Assembly: GCA_002718095.1 (NCBI GenBank)
Contig: PBDP01000004.1
Location: 222,631-227,964, forward strand
Reading direction: 5' to 3'
DNA: 5,334 bases
From: Chloroflexota bacterium
GTDB taxonomy: Bacteria; Chloroflexota; Dehalococcoidia; Lucifugimonadales; UBA826
Within the stretch, counting starts at the first letter, position 1. Each line of letters begins with the position of its first letter. The notes beneath the pieces are model-generated. The model saw nothing but the letters and a program-made list of their open reading frames with translations, searched no databases and was not told the origin of the DNA. Of the stretch, positions 1-5,334 are shown one piece after another. Made by a program: the position numbers and the translations under genes.

Positions 1-525
1 GGATCTGCTGTTACTTGGAAGTACCCTAGTGTGATTTTGCAAGGTGATAATTCGGTAGGAGAATTTTATTCAGTTGCTTTGGTTAATAATTACCAACAAG
101 CTGATACAGGTACTAAAATGATTCATATTGGTAAAAATACCAAAAGCACAATAATAGCGAAAGGGATATCTGCTGGTAAGGCTCAAAATACATATAGAGG
201 GCAAGTCTCGATTATGCCTAATGCTGACAACGCCCGTAATTTTACTCAATGTGATTCTTTGTTGATAGGAGATGAGTGCGGAGCACATACAGTTCCTTAC
301 ATTGAAGTTAGAAATCCTAGTGCTCAAATGGGGCATGAGGCAACGACATCTAAGGTTAATGACGATCAGTTATTTTATTTACAGCAAAGAGGAATAGATT
401 TAGAAGAAGCAAATTATATGGTAATAAATGGATTTTGTAGAGGAATATTTAAAGAATTACCATTTGAATTTGCTATGGAAGCCTCTCAATTATTGAGAGT
501 TAGCTTAGAAGGGACGGTTGGATAA
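1..525 (+). CDS. sufB: SufB, Fe-S cluster assembly scaffold subunit (5'-truncated)
   Basis: SufB is the scaffold subunit of the cytoplasmic SufBCD complex, on which Fe-S clusters are built. The frame is open from base 1, so the gene enters from the left edge; only the last 174 residues are present. An ATG-like GTG at 31 is internal, not a start, because conserved SufB sequence ([11 protein letters not shown]) precedes it. Visible hallmarks are [25 protein letters not shown] and [14 protein letters not shown] in the beta-helix core, then [11 protein letters not shown] with C84 (window numbering), and HEATTS with H112-E113. C84 and H112-E113 have the same spacing as E. coli Cys405 and His433-Glu434, the residues implicated in cluster assembly. 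If that alignment holds, about 320 N-terminal residues lie outside the window. The C-terminal helical part ([14 protein letters not shown]) matches the SufC-contacting end of the family. It is the first gene seen of the operon, and its stop abuts the sufC start. Identification is very secure. Confidence 0.98.
   Translation, partial: GSAVTWKYPSVILQGDNSVGEFYSVALVNNYQQADTGTKMIHIGKNTKSTIIAKGISAGKAQNTYRGQVSIMPNADNARNFTQCDSLLIGDECGAHTVPYIEVRNPSAQMGHEATTSKVNDDQLFYLQQRGIDLEEANYMVINGFCRGIFKELPFEFAMEASQLLRVSLEGTVG
483..499. repeat. Perfect inverted repeat near the 3' end of sufB
   Basis: CTCTCAAT at 483-490 and ATTGAGAG at 492-499 form a perfect 8-base dyad around a single central T. As RNA it would fold as a 7-bp stem with a 3-base loop. 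It lies inside sufB codons, 23 bases before the sufB stop codon and just ahead of the putative sufC ribosome binding site. It might influence mRNA stability or sufB-sufC coupling, but one or two such dyads are expected by chance in 5 kb of AT-rich DNA, so function is unproven. Confidence 0.4.
507..513 (+). promoter_or_regulatory. Putative sufC ribosome binding site
   Basis: AGAAGGG lies 12 bases before the ATG at 526 and within sufB. It is the only purine-rich Shine-Dalgarno-like stretch nearby. It favours the ATG at 526 over the in-frame ATG at 541, which has no such sequence in front of it. Confidence 0.5.
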
Positions 526-1278
526 ATGTCATCAAATACGATGTTAGAAATAAATGACCTAGTGGTATCTGTTGAAGATAATAAGATACTTAACGGGTTG
601 AATCTCAAGATAAATAAAGGTGAAATACATGCCATTATGGGACCTAACGGTTCGGGTAAAAGTACTTTGTCAAATGTTATTGCGGGAAAGCCAGGGTATG
701 TTGTTGAAAGTGGTGAAATTATTTACCAAGGCGAACATATATTAGAAGATGAACCTGATGTACGTGCTAGAAAGGGAATATTCTTGGCATTTCAATACCC
801 TGTAGAATTGCCTGGTGTTAGAAATTGGCAATTTTTGAAAACTGCTACAGACGCGATGAGGAAAGAAGTTGGATTAGAGGAAATGAAAGTTCGGGAATTT
901 GATAAAATTTTTGAAGAAAATCGACAACTTGTAGAAATGGATTCAGATCTTATAAAAAGATCTGTTAATGAGGGCTTTTCAGGGGGTGAGAAAAAAAGGA
1001 ATGAAATAATGCAGTTGTCACTGTTAAATCCTAAACTTGCTCTTTTAGATGAAACAGATTCTGGTCTTGACATAGATGCTTTAAGAATCGTTTCTGAAGG
1101 AGTTAACAAATTTAAAAACTCTGATAATTCTATCCTAATTGTTACTCATTATCAGAGGATCCTTAATTATATAAATCCAGATTATGTACATGTTTTAGTT
1201 GACGGAGAAATAGTCAAATCAGGGGATCACACTTTAGCTTTGCAACTTGAAGAAAAAGGTTATGAGTGGATTAAATAG
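526..1278 (+). CDS. sufC: SufC, ABC-type ATPase of the SufBCD complex
   Basis: SufC is the soluble ABC ATPase whose ATP-driven dimerisation rearranges SufB and SufD during cluster assembly; it is not a membrane transporter. The 250-residue length is typical of the family (about 250). Visible motifs in order: Walker A GPNGSGKST (39-47), Q-loop LAFQYPVELPG with Q90, the SufC-type signature FSGGEKKR (151-158), Walker B LALLDE (171-176), D-loop SGLD (179-182) and the switch histidine H208 (VTHYQRIL). The signature with EKK in place of the transporter-like GQ and the segment FQYPVELPGV separate SufC from ordinary ABC importer ATPases. The ATG at 526 follows the sufB TAA with no gap, which suggests translational coupling. 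M6 (541) is an alternative start, since many SufC proteins begin close to the MLEI segment, but it lacks a ribosome binding site. The gene is intact, with all catalytic residues present. Confidence 0.98.
   Translation: MSSNTMLEINDLVVSVEDNKILNGLNLKINKGEIHAIMGPNGSGKSTLSNVIAGKPGYVVESGEIIYQGEHILEDEPDVRARKGIFLAFQYPVELPGVRNWQFLKTATDAMRKEVGLEEMKVREFDKIFEENRQLVEMDSDLIKRSVNEGFSGGEKKRNEIMQLSLLNPKLALLDETDSGLDIDALRIVSEGVNKFKNSDNSILIVTHYQRILNYINPDYVHVLVDGEIVKSGDHTLALQLEEKGYEWIK
944..964. repeat. Perfect inverted repeat inside sufC
   Basis: CAGATCTT at 944-951 and AAGATCTG at 957-964 form a perfect 8-bp stem with the 5-base loop ATAAA. It lies wholly in sufC codons 140-147 (SDLIKRSV), just upstream of the ABC signature motif. 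It is not at a gene boundary and is not followed by a T-run, so a terminator role is unlikely. It may simply be a chance product of codons for a conserved segment. Confidence 0.35.
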
Positions 1279-1289
1279 ATTAGCTATGC

Positions 1290-1295
1290 AAAGGA
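1290..1295 (+). promoter_or_regulatory. Putative sufD ribosome binding site
   Basis: AAAGGA is the only Shine-Dalgarno-like stretch in the 30-base sufC-sufD gap. It ends 13 bases before the TTG at 1309, which is somewhat long. An in-frame TAA at 1303-1305 excludes any earlier sufD start, so this site supports the TTG. Confidence 0.5.
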
Positions 1296-1308
1296 TGTAA
1301 GTTAAGTT

Positions 1309-2625
1309 TTGACTAATAAAATATCTGATAAATATACCGTAGATTTTGATAAATTATCATCAGATTCTGAAATTTTGAATAACATTCGAAATGATGGAAT
1401 GAATAGATTTATTAATATTGGATTACCGACCGCAAGAAAAGGTAATGAGAAATGGAAATACACCAACATTGCTCCTATTGCAGGAATTGATTTTGAGTTA
1501 CCTGTCCACAAAGATCAAAATGATTTGGATGATATAAAAAAACAAATTTTTTCAGATAATAGTTGGGTTAATTTAATATTTCTTGATGGTAAATTCAATT
1601 CAGAATTAAGTGATGCGCTAGACTTAGAATCAATATCAATCAGTGATTTGGACTCACTTATACATGATCCAAGTATGGCTATAGATTTAGAGAATGACTT
1701 GGGTTCATTAATTGATCTGAAAGAAGAAGGGTTTGCTGCTCTCAACACTGCTTTTTTATCAGATGGAATAGTAATACATGTTCCTGAGGGAGTTAAGTTT
1801 TCAAAATTAATAAATATAGTATTTTTCAATTCAGGTGAAAAAAATACAGTTTCTTATCCTAGAGTTCTTTTGAAAGTCGGATCAAGTAGTGATGTTTCAA
1901 TCATGGAAAGCTATGTTGGGGGATCTCAAAATATATCTTTTACAAATTCGGTTTCTGAAATCATTTTAGATAAAAGAGCACGGGTTAAGCACTATAGAAT
2001 TCTAGATGAATCAGATACAACATATGATGTTGGATACGGAAGAGTAAAATTAGATGAGGATTCTCAATTTCTGTCTCGGTCTTTTTATAAAGGTGCTGCC
2101 ATAGGACGATATGATCTTAATGTATCGATAGAAGGGGAACGCGGATTTTGCGATTTAAAAGGATTATATCTGACAACGGGATCACAGCATATGGATAATT
2201 TTATCAACATAGATCATGTGGCCCCTTCAGGTAAGAGTAACTTGTTGTATAAGGGGATATTGGATGATAATTCAAGGGCTGTTTTTGGAGGGACTGTAAT
2301 GGTTAGGCAGTCAGCTCAAAAGACGGATTCAATTCAATCTGATAAGAATTTGTTGCTCTCCACTAACGCTGAAGTAGACAGTAAACCATCTTTATTTATT
2401 TATGCGGATGATGTGAAATGTGCTCACGGAGCAACTGCTGGCAATATTGATTCAGAAACTATATTTTATATGTTGAGTAGAGGGATTGATATTGAAACTG
2501 CAAGTAAGTTGTTGATATATGGGTTTGCAGGAGAGATTATAGACTCTGTTGAAATAGAAGAGTTAAGAGATAAGCTTGAGGCTTATTTTTTAAATGCTCT
2601 TCCAGATTATAAGTTTGAGTTTTAA
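1309..2625 (+). CDS. sufD: SufD, Fe-S cluster assembly protein, SufB paralogue
   Basis: SufD pairs with SufB in the SufBC2D complex and is linked to iron acquisition for the nascent cluster. The 438 residues fit the family. The N-terminal helical part carries the SufD-type segment LPTARKGNEKWKYTNI (about 40-55), and the middle is the predicted beta-helix. The C-terminal hallmark runs through MDNFINIDHVAPSG, YKGILDD, GTVMVRQSAQKTDSIQ and KCAHGATAG (370-378). H373 in the last motif corresponds to the functionally important His360 of E. coli SufD. The start is inferred as TTG: an in-frame TAA at 1303-1305 blocks anything upstream, and the first in-frame ATG would give M30, very near the conserved N-terminal region. 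The gap from sufC is 30 bases; the next gene begins 2 bases after the stop, so the genes are surely co-transcribed. SufD is distinguished from SufB by the WKYT N-terminus and by KCAHGAT in place of HEATTS. The exact start is the only real uncertainty. Confidence 0.96.
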   Translation: MTNKISDKYTVDFDKLSSDSEILNNIRNDGMNRFINIGLPTARKGNEKWKYTNIAPIAGIDFELPVHKDQNDLDDIKKQIFSDNSWVNLIFLDGKFNSELSDALDLESISISDLDSLIHDPSMAIDLENDLGSLIDLKEEGFAALNTAFLSDGIVIHVPEGVKFSKLINIVFFNSGEKNTVSYPRVLLKVGSSSDVSIMESYVGGSQNISFTNSVSEIILDKRARVKHYRILDESDTTYDVGYGRVKLDEDSQFLSRSFYKGAAIGRYDLNVSIEGERGFCDLKGLYLTTGSQHMDNFINIDHVAPSGKSNLLYKGILDDNSRAVFGGTVMVRQSAQKTDSIQSDKNLLLSTNAEVDSKPSLFIYADDVKCAHGATAGNIDSETIFYMLSRGIDIETASKLLIYGFAGEIIDSVEIEELRDKLEAYFLNALPDYKFEF

Positions 2626-2627
2626 CA

Positions 2628-3080
2628 ATGTTTGGAGCTGATGATTTATATCAAGAAATCATAATGGATCATAATAGGAGCCCGAGAAATTATGGATCTA
2701 TGGATAATCCAACTGTTGAATTAGAAGGATTTAATCCTCTCTGCGGAGATCAGATTAAAGTATTTGTTTTATTGGATGAAGATAAAATAGTTGATATTGT
2801 TTTTGATGGGATTGGTTGTGCAATATCAAAATCTTCTGCCTCTATCATGACTGTAGAATTAAAAGGTAAGACTATTTCTGATGCTCAATCTATTTTTGAC
2901 GCATTCAGATTAATGATTACCGGTAAAGACCTAGATGACGATAGCCTCGATTTACTAGGCGATGTTGAAGTTCTTGGCGGAATTACTAAGTACCCGGCAA
3001 GAATCAAGTGTGCTAGTTTGGCTTGGCATACTGTTAATTCTGCCTTAACTGGTGATTCGGATGTTGTCACTACTGAATAA
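2628..3080 (+). CDS. sufU: SufU, zinc-dependent sulfurtransferase / IscU-like protein (canonical copy)
   Basis: SufU takes the persulfide sulfur from SufS and hands it to SufBCD; the family shares the IscU/NifU N-terminal fold. The 150-residue protein opens with DDLYQEIIMDH and SPRNYG. It carries the full metal-ligand set: C39-G-D41, C64 (GIGCAIS) and C128 (ARIKCASLAW). Spacing of 25 residues between the first two cysteines and 64 to the last matches SufU (B. subtilis Cys41, Asp43, Cys66, Cys128). IscU has a much shorter second interval, so this is SufU with its characteristic insertion. R125 before the last cysteine is also conserved. The ATG lies 2 bases after the sufD stop with no clear Shine-Dalgarno sequence, suggesting translational coupling. 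The position before sufS and the sequence make this the orthodox partner of SufS. A scaffold role cannot be excluded from sequence. Confidence 0.95.
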   Translation: MFGADDLYQEIIMDHNRSPRNYGSMDNPTVELEGFNPLCGDQIKVFVLLDEDKIVDIVFDGIGCAISKSSASIMTVELKGKTISDAQSIFDAFRLMITGKDLDDDSLDLLGDVEVLGGITKYPARIKCASLAWHTVNSALTGDSDVVTTE

Positions 3081-3098
3081 GAATATATATTTATTCAG
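3073..3098. repeat. Inverted repeat at the sufU-sufS junction
   Basis: CTGAATAA at 3073-3080 (the last bases of sufU, including its stop codon) and TTATTCAG at 3091-3098 form a perfect 8-bp stem around a 10-base AT-rich loop. A run of five T follows at 3103-3107. The stem has only two G-C pairs and the T-run is short and offset by four bases, so a strong intrinsic terminator is unlikely. A weak attenuator, an mRNA processing site or a 3' stabilising hairpin is possible. It lies in the largest gap of the operon (3081-3157, 77 bases), in which I see no gene and no convincing promoter. Confidence 0.4.
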
Positions 3099-3144
3099 AA
3101 GCTTTTTCGAGTGATTTGTGTTTAATATATTACAATCATAGATT

Positions 3145-3148
3145 AGGA
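3145..3148 (+). promoter_or_regulatory. sufS ribosome binding site (decides the start)
   Basis: AGGA at 3145-3148 is 9 bases from the ATG at 3158, an ideal distance. It directly abuts the in-frame ATG at 3149, too close to serve that codon. It therefore supports the ATG at 3158 as the sufS start. Confidence 0.65.
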
Positions 3149-3157
3149 ATGAATACT

Positions 3158-4396
3158 ATGCTAAATGTAGAAGATATTAGAAAAGATTTCCCTATTCTTG
3201 CACGTGAGGTACATGGTAAACCACTTATATATTTGGATAATGCAGCTACTACACAGAAGCCTATGCAAGTAATTGATTCATTGGTTGATTATTATAAAAA
3301 CTATAATTCAAATGTTCACAGAGGGGTACACCTTTTGAGCATGGAAGCTACTGATCAATTTGAATTAGCACGTGAAAAAGTCGCATCTTTTATTAAATCC
3401 AAAAGTTCAGAATTAGTTATTTGGACAAGAAATTCATCTGAAAGCCTAAATTTGGTTGCTTATATGTGGGGTAGATCTAATATTACCTCTGGGGATGAAA
3501 TTATTGTTACTGCTATGGAGCATCACAGCAACTTAATTCCCTGGCAAGAATTAGCTAGAGATAAAGGAGCTGTTTTAAAAATTATTCCTATAGATGAGAA
3601 TGGTTATTTAAATATGGATGCATATTCTGAAATGCTGTCTACCAAAACGAAACTTGTATCGGTAGTACATGTTTCTAATGCTATAGGGACAATAAATCCT
3701 GTAAAAGAAATGGCTAAACTGGCACATGATGTTGGAGCTAAATTTTTATTAGATGGGGCACAAAGTGTTCCACATATGAGTATTGATGTTCAAGATTTAG
3801 ATTGTGATTTTTTTGTTTTTTCTGGACATAAGATGATGGGTCCGACAGGTATTGGGGTATTGTATGTTAAAAAGGATCTATTGGATCATATGGACCCCTT
3901 GTATACAGGTGGCGAGATGGTATCAGAAGTTACATATGAAAAAGCTACTTGGGCTCCTTTACCTATGAAATTTGAAGCAGGGACTCCTAATATTGCTGAT
4001 GCTATTGCATTAGGAGCTGCAGTCGATTATTTGTCTGAAATTGGAATGGACGAGATTCATGAATATGAAAAATCAATAACTGATTATGGATTAGAGAAAT
4101 TTTCTTTATTAGAAGAAATGGGGGTAATTTTATTTGGACCTCGAAATTCTGATCAAAGAGGAGCTATATTTTCGTTTCACACTCCAAATGTTCACCCTCA
4201 TGATCTAGGGACTATTATGGATCAGATGGGCATAGCATTAAGGACAGGTCACCATTGTGCTATGCCTCTAGTAAAAAGTTTAGGGGTTCCCGCAACAGCA
4301 AGAGCCAGCTTGTACGTATATAATACTTTTGTTGAGATTGATACATTAGTTGATGGGACTATCGAGGCTTTAAAGTATTTTGAAAATGGATCTTAG
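3158..4396 (+). CDS. sufS: SufS, PLP-dependent cysteine desulfurase (group II)
   Basis: SufS converts L-cysteine to L-alanine and leaves a persulfide on its active-site cysteine, supplying sulfur for clusters. Starting at ATG 3158 gives 412 residues, the usual length, and an N-terminus (LNVEDIRKDFPIL) like other SufS proteins. An open frame extends upstream to a TTG at 3116 and an ATG at 3149, but the extra residues are unlike the family. Visible motifs: YLDNAATTQKP; SNVHRGVHLLS; H122-H123 (MEHHSNLIPW), with H123 stacking on PLP; D199 and Q202 (DGAQSVPH); the Schiff-base lysine K225 (FSGHKMMGPTG); and RTGHHCAMP with catalytic C367. H348 (VHPHDLG) has the same 19-residue spacing to the catalytic cysteine as B. 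subtilis His342, which swaps in as a SufU zinc ligand. This shows that the enzyme is adapted to a SufU partner. The phosphate-binding loop reads TRNSSES where relatives usually have Thr-Thr, a conservative change. The gene lies between two sufU copies and overlaps the second. Confidence 0.97.
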   Translation: MLNVEDIRKDFPILAREVHGKPLIYLDNAATTQKPMQVIDSLVDYYKNYNSNVHRGVHLLSMEATDQFELAREKVASFIKSKSSELVIWTRNSSESLNLVAYMWGRSNITSGDEIIVTAMEHHSNLIPWQELARDKGAVLKIIPIDENGYLNMDAYSEMLSTKTKLVSVVHVSNAIGTINPVKEMAKLAHDVGAKFLLDGAQSVPHMSIDVQDLDCDFFVFSGHKMMGPTGIGVLYVKKDLLDHMDPLYTGGEMVSEVTYEKATWAPLPMKFEAGTPNIADAIALGAAVDYLSEIGMDEIHEYEKSITDYGLEKFSLLEEMGVILFGPRNSDQRGAIFSFHTPNVHPHDLGTIMDQMGIALRTGHHCAMPLVKSLGVPATARASLYVYNTFVEIDTLVDGTIEALKYFENGS

Positions 4397-4841
4397 AAAG
4401 GTTGATGATTTATATAGAGATAAGGTTATATTAGATCATTGTAGGAATCCTAGAAACTCTATTTATTTAAATGATTCTGATTTAGTATGTGACGCGATTA
4501 ATTCTTTTTGTGGGGATGAAATACACATTCAGATAAATATAGACCAGACTCAAAAGATAACGGATATTGGATATCAAGGTGAAGGTTGCGCTATCAATCA
4601 AGCTACTGGATCATTAATTACTGAATATATTCTGGGACTTAGCTTAAGTGACGCAAAATCATTCATATCAAGTTTCACCAATGTTATGGAAGATAAAACC
4701 GAATCTTACCCCAAAGATGAAGCTACCCTCGAATTGGGAGATTTAGAAGTACTATATAGGGTTAAGGAGTTTCCAATAAGAATAAAATGTGTCTTATTGT
4801 CTGTATCTGCATTAAAGTCAGGTTTATATTCCTATGAGTAG
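4386..4841 (+). CDS. Second, divergent SufU/IscU-like protein
   Basis: This is a second member of the SufU/NifU-N family, probably cytoplasmic and acting with SufS or SufBCD. From ATG 4386 it has 151 residues, opening with VDDLYRDKVILDH and NPRN. All four ligand positions are kept: C42-G-D44, C68 (GEGCAIN) and C135 (PIRIKC), with R132 in place. The 67-residue C68-C135 interval shows the SufU-type insertion, so this is not a classical IscU. It differs from the upstream copy (about one-third identical by eye): the conserved ARIKCASLAW becomes IRIKCVLLSV, the preceding glycine pair is Tyr-Arg, and it has extra cysteines at 19 and 35. The ATG overlaps the sufS end by 11 bases in another frame, indicating translational coupling; a TTG at 4380 is an alternative start. 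It is the last operon gene seen. The reading frame is intact with retained ligands, so it is not a pseudogene. Whether it is a sulfur carrier, a scaffold or a partner of the first SufU cannot be told, so I leave the symbol empty. Confidence 0.9.
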   Translation: MDLRKVDDLYRDKVILDHCRNPRNSIYLNDSDLVCDAINSFCGDEIHIQINIDQTQKITDIGYQGEGCAINQATGSLITEYILGLSLSDAKSFISSFTNVMEDKTESYPKDEATLELGDLEVLYRVKEFPIRIKCVLLSVSALKSGLYSYE

Positions 4842-4843
4842 AA

Positions 4844-5334
4844 TCATTTTTTTAATGAAATGTAATCCCAATGAGAATATTCATCATTTTTGAATATTGG
4901 ATTAAAATTTCTAATATGGTCTTTCCAATCCCAAGCCTCGATAGTTGTTACAGGCATAAACCTATGAGCACCATTTAATATTTCTAGATTTATAGCATTT
5001 ATTAATTTTGTTCTTTCTAGGTGACTATATTCTTGTGCCTGTTGCGTTAATAAGTTGTCTAATTTTTGGGTACTATAATTGCTAGTGTTCCATTTGCCTG
5101 TGCTGTGGAGTATTGGTAGCAGGTATCCGTTTGGTGTCGTTTGAGGAAGTGTTGGTCCTACGTTTATTTGAAAATTTCCAGATAACCATGAATTTGTAGA
5201 GTATTCTCTTCTATTTAATATCTTAATGGTAGGGTCAAATCCTACATCTATTAGATTTTTTGATATTATCTCTAAACTTTTAGTGTATTTTTCACCGTAA
5301 TCACTACTCGTTATTTCAATAGGAATAGGTAATA
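4844..5334 (-). CDS. ABC transporter substrate-binding protein, family 5 (Opp/Dpp-type), C-terminal part
   Basis: The complementary strand is open from the right edge (first full codon at 5332) to a TGA at 4846-4844, giving the last 162 residues of a protein whose start lies outside the window. It resembles the C-terminal lobe of family 5 extracellular solute-binding proteins. Such proteins capture peptides, nickel, opines or other solutes outside the cell for an ABC importer. Seen in order: a helix-rich stretch with DVGFDPTIKILNRREYSTN, then LPILHSTGKWNTSNYST, where glycine, tryptophan and asparagine are typical, then KLDNLLTQQAQEYSHLERTK and the helix AINLEILNGAHRFMPV. It ends in HWDYISLKK, as in many family members. 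The ligand cannot be inferred, and the signal peptide and lipobox would be off-window. The gene converges on the suf operon with a 2-base gap, and nothing links it functionally to SUF. The family call rests on pattern recognition, without a profile search. Confidence 0.82.
   Translation of the reverse strand, partial: LPIPIEITSSDYGEKYTKSLEIISKNLIDVGFDPTIKILNRREYSTNSWLSGNFQINVGPTLPQTTPNGYLLPILHSTGKWNTSNYSTQKLDNLLTQQAQEYSHLERTKLINAINLEILNGAHRFMPVTTIEAWDWKDHIRNFNPIFKNDEYSHWDYISLKK

Noticed and set aside
70-336. Open frame on the - strand opposite sufB
   Set aside because: It is antisense to strongly conserved SufB sequence and resembles no family; an incidental open frame.
792-1109. Open frame on the - strand opposite sufC
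   Set aside because: It lies wholly antisense to the SufC ATPase motifs, with serine/phenylalanine-rich shadow composition.
1286-1300. Four-codon open frame (ATG to TAA) in the sufC-sufD gap
   Set aside because: It is too short to be meaningful and overlaps the putative sufD ribosome binding site; no sign of a leader peptide.
1302-1829. Two - strand open frames opposite the sufD N-terminal half
   Set aside because: They are shadows of an intact, conserved sufD with no recognisable protein features.
2885-3070. Short - strand open frame opposite the sufU 3' half
   Set aside because: It is antisense to the conserved last-cysteine region of SufU, with no independent support.
3103-3149. Possible internal promoter before sufS (TACAAT at 3131-3136)
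   Set aside because: The -10-like hexamer is good, but no acceptable -35 lies at the right distance. The implied transcript start would also fall on the sufS ribosome binding site. AT-rich DNA yields such hexamers by chance.
3116-3157. N-terminal extension of SufS from a TTG at 3116
   Set aside because: The 14 extra residues do not resemble SufS N-termini and no ribosome binding site precedes the TTG, whereas ATG 3158 has one well placed.
4823-4853. Candidate terminator at the end of the second sufU (short stems followed by seven T)
   Set aside because: The possible stems have only 4-5 pairs, either bulged or AT-rich. The better one is separated from the T-run, and the T-run is lysine codons of the opposing gene.

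Overview
The window carries most of a SUF iron-sulfur cluster assembly operon on the + strand, followed tail-to-tail by the 3' end of a - strand gene. The DNA is AT-rich (about one third G+C by eye), tightly packed and free of mobile elements, RNA genes or CRISPR. The operon uses SufU, not SufE, as partner of the cysteine desulfurase. That scheme is known mainly from Firmicutes, Actinobacteria, Chloroflexota, Deinococcus-Thermus and relatives. Together with a family 5 (Opp/Dpp-type) solute-binding protein next door and streamlined spacing, it would fit an AT-rich, perhaps marine, Chloroflexota-like bacterium (SAR202-type). This taxonomic guess is inference only; no marker gene in the window settles it.

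Layout on the + strand: sufB, C-terminal 174 residues only (1-525, cut by the window edge); sufC (526-1278, start directly abutting the sufB stop); sufD (1309-2625, TTG start); a canonical sufU (2628-3080); a 77-base gap with a small perfect inverted repeat; sufS (3158-4396); and a second, divergent sufU-like gene (4386-4841) overlapping the sufS end by 11 bases. On the - strand, a gene enters from the right edge and stops at 4844. It encodes the C-terminal 162 residues of a family 5 ABC-transporter substrate-binding protein. Only 2 bases separate it from the second sufU.

How the genes work together: SufS strips sulfur from cysteine onto its active-site cysteine. A zinc-binding SufU accepts it through a ligand swap with a SufS histidine, which is conserved here. 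The SufB-SufC-SufD complex, powered by the SufC ATPase, assembles the cluster. All catalytic and ligand residues that can be checked are present.

The most unusual feature is two different SufU homologues in one operon, one on each side of sufS. Both keep the Cys-Gly-Asp / Cys / Cys ligand set, but they look only about one-third identical by eye. The second has altered surroundings at the last cysteine and two extra cysteines. This looks like paralogue specialisation. I found no wholly new system, and the rest is ordinary SUF biology.
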